Shown here in pieces: positions 45,626 to 54,323 of a stretch of DNA of 64,000 bases. Origin of the DNA: Thermothielavioides terrestris NRRL 8126 (taxonomy: Eukaryota > Ascomycota > Sordariomycetes > Sordariales > Chaetomiaceae); assembly GCF_000226115.1 (NCBI RefSeq), contig NC_016458.1:5056001-5120000 (forward strand), in the 5' to 3' direction. Below the pieces are notes generated by a model. It was not told the origin of the DNA and ran no database searches. It saw only the letters and a list, made by a program, of their open reading frames with translations. Both the position numbers and the translations under genes were made by a program. Numbering within the stretch: the stretch's first letter is position 1; the number at the start of each line of letters is the position of its first letter.

Positions 45626-48600
45626 TCATCGCCTGCGCCTGTGCTCATCTTGAATGCGTGCTTCGTAAGCGCGCAGTAAAGGCCCGTCATCAATATGCCT
45701 GCGCGGCTCCCAGGTGTTCTCCTCTGGCGGGTAGTTCTTCCACTTGATGAGGAAATACCTGTCGAGAGGTGGCCCTGCATGATCAAGAATGGCTTCGACC
45801 TCCCAATGCTGCTCCTGCGCAACGACCTGCACGCGATCGCGGTACGCGAGCGCTTCCTGCAGGTTGCCGTTGAACGGCTCGAGCATCGCAACAGAGAAAA
45901 CAGGGTGGAACTTGAACGCAGGCGGGAGATCCAAGCGATACGCCATCTTCTTGCTGCCCACATCAGCGATGATTTTGAACGGCCCGAGATACTTATCTGC
46001 GAGTTTGCTGCTCGGGCGCCGCTGGCGAATGTGCCTTGAATCAACCCAAACCCACTGGCCAACTCTGAAGGTCATGGGCGTGCGCTTGCGGTTGTACCAC
46101 TTCGCATAACCTTCGTTGGCTTGCACCAGGGCCTCGCGGATTCTTTCCCGATCCTTGGCGAGCTTCCTAGCACGCTCCTCCGCAGCGGGAACGTTGCTCG
46201 AGCTGTTCGCAAGCGGGTCTGCCGGATCGCGCGGGTGGTAGCCGTAAAGGAGGTATGCCGGGGTCGCCTTCGTAGCCGAATGCACTGAGGTGTTGTAAGT
46301 GTGTTCGGCCAGAGCCAACTTCTGCGCCCAGTCATGCTGCTCCCACGCGCAGTAAGTGCGCAGGTAATGCTCCAACGCCTGATTCTGCCTCTCTGTCTGG
46401 CCGTCAGTCTGAGGATGGTACGCAGTGCTCAGCTTTTGCGTGACATCCAAGAGGTCGCAGAGTGCGCGCCAAAACCCGCTTGTAAACAAGCTCCCGCGGT
46501 CGGAAACAATGGTCTGCGGCAGGCCGAAGGGTCGGTAGACGTAATCGAAGAAGAGGTGGGCAAAGGCGCCAGCCTGGAGCTGCTTGTGCGTTGCGATGTA
46601 GAGGGCGTACTTGGTAAACTTGTCGACGATGACGAGGACGGCGTCGCAGGGTTTGTGCGTGCGGGGGTCGATGGAGGTGGGCAGGCCAGTGACGAAGTCG
46701 ACCGTGATATCCTGCCACGGGCGCTCAGGAACCGGCAGCGCTGCGAGCTCGCCGTAAGGGCGGTGGGTTCTCGCTTTCGTGCGGCCGCATGTGACGCATT
46801 CCACCACATGTTGATCGATCTCCCTGCGCATGTCCGGCCAGTAGTAGTAGCGCATCAGGCGCTCGCGAGTCTTCCTGATGCCGCCATGGCCACCTGTTGC
46901 AGCGTTGTGGTAGCGCGCCAAAAGCGTGTGCCGCAGGGCCGCAGGCACATAGATCCTGCCGCTGTAACGCAGGATGCCATCGTCTCCGAGCTTCCACTGC
47001 CTGCGCATGCGAGCCGTCTTCCAAGCGCCCTCAGTCACCCAGGGATCGACTTCCTGTGCCTGGATTAGTTGCTGCTCAAAAGGCCAGCCTTCGTCCTCCA
47101 CCGGCTTCCTAGCAGCGGCAGCGACGTACGGGCGGTGATCAGGCGCACGCACGCCGCCAGCCAGACTGCTGCGGGCCGTCTGGTCCGAGGGGGGTCGCCG
47201 CCCAGGCCCCGGGTGGCCAGGTTCCCTTGCGTGTGTTTCCTGGGCCTCCGGGGAGCCACGCTCCAGCGGCGGTTTACCAGGTCCATCTGGGCCGCGGGTG
47301 GCACTTCCGTCCAAGCCGTGGTTGACCAGTGGAAAAGCGTCATCCAGGCGAGGCCTCTGCGCCGCCGCCTCTCCCTCGTCCCCAGCCGTGGGCTCACGGT
47401 GACGCTTGCCGCTACCCACGCGCTGCGAGACCTCCCGATGGCCCTCCTCGAGGCGCACATCAGGCGCAACACTCTCATCAAACTCCCGCTCACGCAGCTC
47501 ATACGCATCCTCCAACTCTCTGAGGCCCATACTGGGTCTCGGCCGCACAGCCAGAGTGACAACCCCAACCGTAGAGCGGTGCCCTGGCACATGGTCCTTT
47601 CCCGCAGCAATACGCTCCTCCAGGAGCCGTAGCAGCGGGTTCTCGGCGCCCTCGTCGCTGGGGCCTTCTGCCAGGTCTGGTCTTCGAGAGAGTCCGTCAG
47701 CAGGGTTCTGCGGGCCGGGGCGATACTTAATGACGAAGTCAAATTCTGCGAGCTCATCGCTCCAGCGCAGCTGCCGCGCAGAGGGCCGCTTCTTCGTCTT
47801 CATGTACTCGAGGTTTAGGTGGTCAGTGAGGGCGATGACGGTGGTCTGCGAGTACAGGAGGTAATGCCGCCAGGCACGAAAGGCGTCGACGAGCGCAAGC
47901 AGCTCCCCATCACCGGTGCCGTAGCGCGTTTCTTCGGGGCTGAGTTTGCGGGAGCGGAACGCAACAGGGTGCCACTGGCCCTCGAACAGTTGGGAGAGGA
48001 CCGCGCCGATGGCGAACTTCGAAGCATCTGCCTCAACGCGGGTCGGAAGGCTGGGATCGAAATGGCGCAGGACGGGCGCTTCCTGGAATCTGCGCTGTAG
48101 CTCGTGGAACGCATCGATCGCATCATGTGTCATCTCAAAGGTGCGATTGCCTCGGAGTAGGTCGGTCAGGGGGGCGCAGATCTTCGAGTAGTTGCGAATG
48201 AACCTGCGGTAGAAGCCAGTGAACCCAAGGAACACCTGGATGTCGTGAGCGCTGCGAGGTAGCGGCCACTGCGCAATGGCTTCAACGCGCGATGGTTCCA
48301 TCTTGATGCCCTCCGGGGTGACAATGAACCCGAGGAATTCGACTTCGCGCACATGGAACCGGCACTTGGGAAGGTTGACGTAGAGGTCGGCTTTTCGCAA
48401 CCGTTCCAAAACTTCGCGCACATGCCGCTCGTGCTCAGCTTCGTCGTTGCTAAAGATCAGTATGTCATCCAAATACACGATGCAGGTGACATCAACAAGG
48501 CCAGAGAGGGCATGGTTGATGTAAGTCTGGAAGGTTGCGGGTGCGTTAGCCAGGCCCATCGGCATCACAACAAACTCGAAGTGGCCGTAACGCGTGCGAA

Positions 48601-49600
48601 AGGCGGTCTTCCACTCGTCGCCCTCGCGCAGCCGGATCCGATAGTACGCATCCTTCAAATCGAGCTTGGTGTAGATCTTCGCGGAAGACAGGCGATCGAG
48701 GATCTCGCCGATCAGAGGAATGGGAGCGCGGTTCTTGCGGGTGATGTGATTGAGCGCACGATAGTCGACAACGAGGCGCAATTCGCCTCCCTTCTTCGGA
48801 ACGAACAGAATGGGCGCGCCTGCGGGACTGGTGGAAGGTCGGATCCACTGCTTCTCCAGAGCCTCCGCGAGCCACTTGCGCAGGGTTTCCAATTCCTTCT
48901 CGCTGAGAGGGTAGATCGGCCCCCATGGCGCAGTCGCACCGTCTTCGAGATCGATGCGGTGCTCAAGCGCAGTGTGGCGAGGCAGGGGAGGTCGATCCGC
49001 AGTGGAGAAGAGGTCTCGGTAGGCCTCATACACTTCCGGGAGCTCGGGAGTAGCAGGTTGCAAGCCAACGGTGGGCGAGTCTTCTTCGGCTGGGTCGTCT
49101 GGGTTGGCTGGGTCGGGCGGTTCGGCTGGGTCGGTGACTGGCACAAGCGCGGCAACAAGGAAAGCATTATCGCTCCAATCCTGCTTGGGCTCAACTTGCA
49201 AGCCAAGGTGGCGCTTCGAGTTCGGGTAAGTCCAAGTCTTTTCGTGGTAGTTGAAGAATGGCTCGGCCATCTCCATCCAAGTCTGGCCCAAGAGGATTGT
49301 GAATGGCTCGATATCTGCGACCACGAAGCGCAGCAGGCAGGTCTGGGAGTATCCAAGGTGGTCGGTGATGCGAACATGCAGGGGGCACACGCCGTACGTC
49401 AGAACAGGCACATTGCCAACAGCGGCAAATCCAGGGCACTGAATGAACTTGGTCAACTGCGAGTGCTCAGCTAGAAAGCTGCGACTGATCATGTTGTAAT
49501 CCGACCCAGTATCTAGCATTGCTACCGCAGGCTTCCAATTCTTATCCAAGCGCACGAGGACAGTGCTCTCGATCCGAGACGACCTGGGCCCCCCGAGTTC
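45626..49600 (-). CDS. pol: Pol polyprotein (protease, RT, RNase H, integrase, chromodomain)
   Basis: An open frame of 1324 residues counted from the codon after the gag stop, in the same frame as gag. Domains in order: aspartyl protease with LDTGSD (Asp30); reverse transcriptase with KLDLKDAYYRIR and catalytic YLDD (Asp378, Asp379); RNase H with VEADASKFAIG; a ~180-residue hydrophilic linker; zinc-binding HHCC integrase start (GHGGIRKTRERL... CVTCG); integrase core D968, D1034, E1070, the D-D-35-E spacing; a GPF-type module (KYLGPFKI); and a C-terminal chromodomain (WEVEAILDHAG, YFLIKWKNYPPEENTWEPR). The chromodomain places it among chromoviruses, which use it to target marked chromatin. There is no ATG close to the frame's beginning, so expression as a Gag-Pol fusion by readthrough of the gag TAG is likely. 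No internal stop. Confidence 0.95.
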   Translation of the reverse strand, partial: ELGGPRSSRIESTVLVRLDKNWKPAVAMLDTGSDYNMISRSFLAEHSQLTKFIQCPGFAAVGNVPVLTYGVCPLHVRITDHLGYSQTCLLRFVVADIEPFTILLGQTWMEMAEPFFNYHEKTWTYPNSKRHLGLQVEPKQDWSDNAFLVAALVPVTDPAEPPDPANPDDPAEEDSPTVGLQPATPELPEVYEAYRDLFSTADRPPLPRHTALEHRIDLEDGATAPWGPIYPLSEKELETLRKWLAEALEKQWIRPSTSPAGAPILFVPKKGGELRLVVDYRALNHITRKNRAPIPLIGEILDRLSSAKIYTKLDLKDAYYRIRLREGDEWKTAFRTRYGHFEFVVMPMGLANAPATFQTYINHALSGLVDVTCIVYLDDILIFSNDEAEHERHVREVLERLRKADLYVNLPKCRFHVREVEFLGFIVTPEGIKMEPSRVEAIAQWPLPRSAHDIQVFLGFTGFYRRFIRNYSKICAPLTDLLRGNRTFEMTHDAIDAFHELQRRFQEAPVLRHFDPSLPTRVEADASKFAIGAVLSQLFEGQWHPVAFRSRKLSPEETRYGTGDGELLALVDAFRAWRHYLLYSQTTVIALTDHLNLEYMKTKKRPSARQLRWSDELAEFDFVIKYRPGPQNPADGLSRRPDLAEGPSDEGAENPLLRLLEERIAAGKDHVPGHRSTVGVVTLAVRPRPSMGLRELEDAYELREREFDESVAPDVRLEEGHREVSQRVGSGKRHREPTAGDEGEAAAQRPRLDDAFPLVNHGLDGSATRGPDGPGKPPLERGSPEAQETHAREPGHPGPGRRPPSDQTARSSLAGGVRAPDHRPYVAAAARKPVEDEGWPFEQQLIQAQEVDPWVTEGAWKTARMRRQWKLGDDGILRYSGRIYVPAALRHTLLARYHNAATGGHGGIRKTRERLMRYYYWPDMRREIDQHVVECVTCGRTKARTHRPYGELAALPVPERPWQDITVDFVTGLPTSIDPRTHKPCDAVLVIVDKFTKYALYIATHKQLQAGAFAHLFFDYVYRPFGLPQTIVSDRGSLFTSGFWRALCDLLDVTQKLSTAYHPQTDGQTERQNQALEHYLRTYCAWEQHDWAQKLALAEHTYNTSVHSATKATPAYLLYGYHPRDPADPLANSSSNVPAAEERARKLAKDRERIREALVQANEGYAKWYNRKRTPMTFRVGQWVWVDSRHIRQRRPSSKLADKYLGPFKIIADVGSKKMAYRLDLPPAFKFHPVFSVAMLEPFNGNLQEALAYRDRVQVVAQEQHWEVEAILDHAGPPLDRYFLIKWKNYPPEENTWEPRRHIDDGPLLRAYEARIQDEHRRRR

Positions 49601-51262
49601 CTAGGCGGCGTTGGCGCTGCGGTCGCGCCCGAGCGGAGCAAGGTTCGGGTTATTCTGGGCGTTCGGGTTCAGAGGCTCCGGGCAACGAACAGCGGTGTGA
49701 CCTGTACGCCCGCAACGACGGCAGATGGCCTTGGGGCAGAATGTGGAGATGTGGCCAACTTCGTTGCAGGTGTAGCAAACTGGGCGCGACTTGGGCGCAG
49801 CAGCGGGTGCCGTGGCAGCATCTGGGGCGGGTTGCTGGGGTGCGGGCTGCGCAGGAGGAAGCTGGGTGGGCGCAGCCGCAGGCGGAACAGGCTGAACAGG
49901 CGGGGCAGAAGGCGGGGCAGGCTGGGCAGGAGGGCGGTTCTCGGGGCAGTTGGCGTAGCGATGGCCCTCCCTGCCGCAGGTGAAGCATCGAACGGGGCGC
50001 TGGAAGGGCGCGGGCGGGACGTTAACAGGGCGCGGCGGCTGCGGAGCCGTGGGGGCGTTGTTTGACGAGCGAGGGCGATAGCGAGAGGTGCCGGCAATGC
50101 GCTGACTATGCTCGATACGGCGGGCGAAGCTCACGAGCTGCTGGAACGTAGCGGGTAACTGGGGGGAGCAGTTGAGGATGAAGCTGATCTCTGGGCGGAA
50201 CTTCGGCAGGAGGGTGACTATGCGGGTGGGTTCATCCCACTTCGAAGGCATGTCGGCGATTACGCTGGTGAACCGTTCAACGAACTCCGGGACGGTCTCG
50301 TCTTCGCGCTGTGCGAGGCGCTCAAGCTCCGAGGCCGCACTGAAGGCGCGCGAATCGGGATCAGATAGTTCGTTTTGAAGGAACGCAACGAACTCGCCCC
50401 AGGTGATGGCCGAGAGACGAAAGTTAGGATCGGCCTCCTGCTCCTGGACATACTTCACCCAGGCGTTCTTGGGCGGGCCTCGGAGGCAGCTTGCCGCGTA
50501 CGCAACGCAGTCGCTACCATCGAGCGAGTAGCCCATGAGCTGGAAGTTGGTGCGGCAGTCGTACAGGAAGGCCCGAAGCGAAGAAGCATCCTTGCCGCTG
50601 TACGTGGGGTGGTTCAAGCCAGCGGCACGCCAGAGGGGAGCTCCCGCAGCGCTGGGAAGGATCGGCGAGGGCGCAATAGGAGCGCTGAACTCAGGATTGG
50701 CAGCGGGCGGAGGGGCATCGATGGCAACAGACGCGGCCACAGGTGCGGCCACAGGTGCGGGCGCAGGCGCAGCGGCCACGGGCGCAGCCTCAGGCGCGGC
50801 AACAGGCGCAGGAGCAGGTGCAGGAGCGGGTGCGGGCGCAGGCGCGGCAACAGATGCAGCCGGCACGGTGGTATTGGCGGTCTGGGCGGCAAGAGGGTCG
50901 GAATTCGAAGAGGTGGCGCCCTCGGCAACATGCGCAAGCTGGGCATTCTGGCGCAGGAGCTGCGCATGCTGAGCTCGCAGTTGGAGGATAGCTTGACGGC
51001 GGCGCTCGAGAGCGATCTCAGCGCTCAGACGGCGCTCTTCCTCAGCAAGGTCGCGCTCCTGGGTGGAGAGCAGGGGGTCGATAGGCGCTGCACGGGAGCC
51101 GTTCAGATCAATCTGGGCGTGCTGGGAGCTCTCGCCCATGGTGGCGTCAGGCGCAGGCGGTGCGGAGAGGGTGTACGAAGAGGTCGGATCGGTGGAAAGT
51201 GCCTGAGATTGCGAGGGTGCAGGGCTCTGCTCGAGCGCAGCGCGGGCGCGGGTCTGGGCCAT
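49601..51262 (-). CDS. gag: Gag polyprotein with three CCHC zinc knuckles
   Basis: A 553-residue frame starting MAQTRARAALEQS, ending with TAG at 49603-49601. The N-terminal third is Pro/Ala/Gln-rich with a heptad-like stretch (RRQAILQLRAQHAQLLRQ). The central part is a retrotransposon capsid-like domain (AFLYDCRTNFQLMGYS, FVAFLQNELSDPDSRAF, MPSKWDEPTRIVTLLPKF). Three CX2CX4HX4C knuckles follow at about 424 (CFTCGREGHRYANC), 497 (CYTCNEVGHISTFC) and 517 (CRRCGRTGHTAVRC), which bind the element's RNA. The start was chosen as the first ATG in the frame, 52 bases after the 5' LTR. Confidence 0.93.
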   Translation of the reverse strand: MAQTRARAALEQSPAPSQSQALSTDPTSSYTLSAPPAPDATMGESSQHAQIDLNGSRAAPIDPLLSTQERDLAEEERRLSAEIALERRRQAILQLRAQHAQLLRQNAQLAHVAEGATSSNSDPLAAQTANTTVPAASVAAPAPAPAPAPAPAPVAAPEAAPVAAAPAPAPVAAPVAASVAIDAPPPAANPEFSAPIAPSPILPSAAGAPLWRAAGLNHPTYSGKDASSLRAFLYDCRTNFQLMGYSLDGSDCVAYAASCLRGPPKNAWVKYVQEQEADPNFRLSAITWGEFVAFLQNELSDPDSRAFSAASELERLAQREDETVPEFVERFTSVIADMPSKWDEPTRIVTLLPKFRPEISFILNCSPQLPATFQQLVSFARRIEHSQRIAGTSRYRPRSSNNAPTAPQPPRPVNVPPAPFQRPVRCFTCGREGHRYANCPENRPPAQPAPPSAPPVQPVPPAAAPTQLPPAQPAPQQPAPDAATAPAAAPKSRPVCYTCNEVGHISTFCPKAICRRCGRTGHTAVRCPEPLNPNAQNNPNLAPLGRDRSANAA

Positions 51263-51302
51263 GGCTCGTCTCCGCCGGTTCAACTCCCTGAGGTGGGATA
51301 AG

Positions 51303-51313
51303 AGCGTTCAACT
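51303..51313 (-). promoter_or_regulatory. Primer-binding site, probable self-priming type
   Basis: The sense strand right after the 5' LTR reads AGTTGAACGCT. It does not begin with the TGG expected for a tRNA 3' end. Nine bases, TTGAACGCT (51311-51303), are the reverse complement of AGCGTTCAA in the LTR (sense strand 51444-51436), which could be the first bases of the transcript. This is the arrangement used by Tf1/sushi-type chromoviruses. Confidence 0.55.
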
Positions 51314-51907
51314 TGTCAGGAGCGGGGGCTCCCAGAAGGAAGGGGGTATACGTTGAAGTGACGGAGTACGAGCAAGGCACAAGCAGAGCACGCGCTACAG
51401 GGTAGCTACAGGTAGGGGGGTTGCGGGTGGTTGCATTGAACGCTGGCCTCTCCCACTGCCTGTGGGTTCCATCCTCCTTATTTCTCCCATCCTGGCCCTC
51501 GATCTTCCTCCGCATCGGCCAGCCTCCATTCCTGAGCTCGCAGATCCTTTCCTGGGCCATCCTGTGGCGCCTGCATAGCTCCCTGAGTGCGCCCAATCCG
51601 CTCTGCTGCCGACCCAATGTCTCAGTTCCCCGCACTTGCTCAGCCTGATGCCCCGCACTTCGCTCAGCTCTGTGCCCCTCCGATCGCTCCTCCGGGTGGC
51701 TCGCGTGATCTGGGCTACTGACGTGCGCCCTGGTGGCGCACGCAGATGACCTGCGTGGTGCCCTGTGGTTGGCCAGGCTGCGCCGGGTGCCGGATGCAGG
51801 GCGAGGTGGTCGGGCCGAGGGTTGTGCCAGGTGCCGAGGCGCGTTCCGAGGGCTGTGCCGGGTGCCGAGGCGGGTCCCGCGGGTTAGGGTGGCTCCGGGG
51901 CATGACA
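51314..51907 (-). repeat. 5' LTR of the young gypsy element
   Basis: 594 bp, apparently identical to 42475-43068. The promoter and transcript start for gag-pol should lie here; an AAATAAGG element sits about 40 bases upstream of the AGCGTTCAA segment at 51444. Confidence 0.95.
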
Positions 51908-53818
51908 TACTTATAGTTCTCTAAGTCTCTCTAGCTCTTTAGGAGAGGGGAGAGCTAGGTATTATAATATATCGTTGGCATTTAGCTAGTAATAATAGTA
52001 AACACTATATATAGGGTTTGAAATAGCTCTAGGAAAAGTATATCAATACCCTTCTAAGATATAGGGAAAAGCGTCTTGTTGCTATTGTAGGCTTCCTAGA
52101 GAGTAGGATCTAGGTGATTAGTCTAGAACCTTAACCCTAGGTTCTCCTACATTTCCAACGACCTAATAAAGAAAATATATATACGCTCTAGAGCTATACT
52201 CAGAGCTACATTCTTATATACTTTCGTAGAAGGCTTCTAAATCTATATACTCCTTCTTATAGGTATAAGAGGCTCCTTAGGTTTATATTGCGGTTTTAGT
52301 GCGCTTAGTGCTAATTTATTAGTCAAAGATTGCATTTACAGAGCTTTATGCCCTATAGGCTAAGCTTCCTACTCCGCTATATATTCCACTGTATTATAGA
52401 ATATATCCTCTTCCTTACTTTATAGAGCTAGGGGCTCTATAGGCGAAGATGCCTTGTACTCACTTTGCAGAGCTAGGTACTCTACTAGCGGAGAAGCCTT
52501 ATATTCGCTTCTAGGGGTAGCACCTTATAGGATAGCCTCTACTAGCCTAAGGTCCCTAGGTGCTCCACTAGTCTTTAGAAGAGTACTAGAATCCGAACCT
52601 CTATTTCTATTATTATCTTTATTTATAAGCTTTTTCTATAGCTAAGTCTATAGTTCTAGTGACATCTTAGAGGTCAAGAGTCTACTCTACGTCTACGCTT
52701 CCCCTACCCCTAAGTCTTGACCTAGTGGTATACTCTTATACTTAGGAACTGCAATAGTGATAGACTTTAGCGTTGGTCCTCTATACTCAAGCTTATAGAG
52801 TATTTAAAGAATCGACCTAGCGTCCTAAGTCTTTTTAACCCCCTTGTCTAGGTGCTCTACTACCTCTTTGACAATAGCAACTTCTTAAGCTAGAAGCTCT
52901 TCCTTATCTAGATAGTAAAAGGTCCTTTTATTAAACATTACGTTCCTTATTACAATGACCTTGTTGAGCTTAGGTACCTAAATATAGTAAATATTAGATA
53001 CTCTATACCTAACTAAGTACTTAATTCGCCTATATAGCCGCACTTTGAATTCTCTTTTCCAATGCCTAGCCTTATTCTCCTTATCTAAGGGGTATACTCT
53101 ATAGCTATATACAAAGATACTAGACTAGTTAGGGCGTAGGTCTACTATCAACGCTTAATAGAAGGTTGGCTCCTACTAGCGAGAGTAGTTTTTAAACTAG
53201 GAGTAGAGTACCTTGTTAGAGCTTCGAAGACTATAAGCATAGCTAGGCAAAATAGTATATAAGAAAGCTACTACCTTTATACCCTCTAGCCAAAGCTTTG
53301 TAGACAAATTTATATTAGTAAGTATCTTTATACTCTTTAGCTATAAGACTTGTCCTACCTACTCTAAAGCTCTATTTAGCTATAGAGTATATATTAGTAT
53401 AAGCTCCAAGTTGATACCTTCTTCGTATACCTAGAGCTAGTAAGCTGTTGGTCGGCGATCTTCTAGTACAATGACTCCTATATTGTTATCCTAGCAGATC
53501 TTATAGACGTTAAGTCCCTACTACCGTTTAACCTAATATTTAAAAGCTCTAACTATATTAAAGAGCTTGGTTTAACCCTTGTTAAAGAGTGTAAAAGCCT
53601 AGATCCTTCTATTGTACTCGTTTTTAATTGTAAGGAAGTACTAGGATTCGTTAAACCTAAAAGGGAATAAGAAAAGGTCCTAAGAGATACGCTAGAACAG
53701 GCGTAGAGTGCGATACTCTATTTTATAAAGTATATTGTACTCCCTAGCGTACAACAGAGTATATACCTCGTATTCGATCATTAGCGTTCCCTAGATCTTA
53801 ACGTTCTTAGCGCTCTAC
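51908..53818 (-). mobile_element. Second Ty1/copia remnant, integrase part
   Basis: The minus strand reads a mutated copia integrase: YNRRIQAFTLF, a segment ending in the AYQLWVYEEGI type, IYTPQLNRASE-like, TKLWLEGIKVVAFLYTILPS, LRPNWSSIFVYSYRVYPL-like and RVSNIYYI*VPKLNKVIVI, with TAG/TGA in Gln/Trp positions. It stops at 51908, where the young element begins, just as the reverse transcriptase region should start. Its upstream half continues beyond the solo LTR at 53819-54319. Confidence 0.75.
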
Positions 53819-54323
53819 TGAAATGGTGCAAAACCTCCACACCAACCTACCCCACCACACCTAGGACCAGGCGTACGAGATAGCTTCCAAAGGAATGCAG
53901 TGTCCCTCTGGACGGATGAAGATAATGCGTATCAAGTAGTAGGAAGGCTGTCTTCCAAGAGGAAGACACGTAGCTCAGGTACGTCTAGTAGGATATAGCG
54001 GAAACACAAGAAAGGACAATAAGAATATAGTTAGAGCTTAATAGCTCGGATACCTATCGTCTAGATAGAGGTAGGACAATAAAAGGAGAGGCTCAATAGC
54101 CTTCCTAGAAGAAGGAGAACCACCAACGTAGTGTCAACGAACGTATATTGACAACTGTTTGATGTCTTGCCTAATGATGAAGAAGATGGGCTCAGCCCAC
54201 TTAAATATATATGACTAGAGGGTTAGACCTCCCCTAGCAACGAATGCAACGCTCTGAGACAAACAGAAAAACAGAAAAACTGGGTCCCCTATGTCCAGGT
54301 AGTCTATCACCCCAATCCACTAC
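53815..54323 (-). repeat. Solo LTR (501 bp) with 4-bp target duplication
   Basis: On the minus strand the LTR runs TGGATTGGGG...CACCATTTCA (54319-53819). It is flanked on both sides by GTAG (54323-54320 and 53818-53815), a 4-bp target-site duplication. It interrupts the second copia element between its pre-integrase and integrase parts. It is the same family as the LTR at 35972-36472, in opposite orientation. Confidence 0.75.

Larger units (their letters stand above)
42475..51907 (-). mobile_element. Young full-length Ty3/gypsy chromovirus with an extra antisense gene
   Basis: A 9433-bp element oriented on the minus strand: 5' LTR (51907-51314), primer-binding site, gag, pol with C-terminal chromodomain, then ~2.5 kb holding an antisense spliced gene, polypurine tract and 3' LTR (43068-42475). 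Both LTRs are 594 bp, start TGTCATGCCC and end GGAGCCCCC...CTGACA on the sense strand, and appear identical over the whole length as far as I compared them. The frames are open and GC-rich, in sharp contrast with the RIP-like repeats on both sides. This indicates a recent arrival. Five-base flanks are GTTAC on the left and TACTT on the right; they do not match. Confidence 0.95.

Noticed and set aside
5503..51262. Reassignment of TAG as a sense codon, suggested by three in-frame TAGs
   Set aside because: TAG is the normal terminator of the RNA ligase, the nuclease and the antisense gene in the same window, and the only tRNA seen (tRNA-Tyr GTA) cannot read it.
35972..54319. The 501-bp inverted repeats as terminal inverted repeats of one giant DNA transposon
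   Set aside because: Both have TG...CA ends; one has its own 4-bp duplication and the other adjoins a gypsy body, so they are separate LTR copies. No transposase is present.
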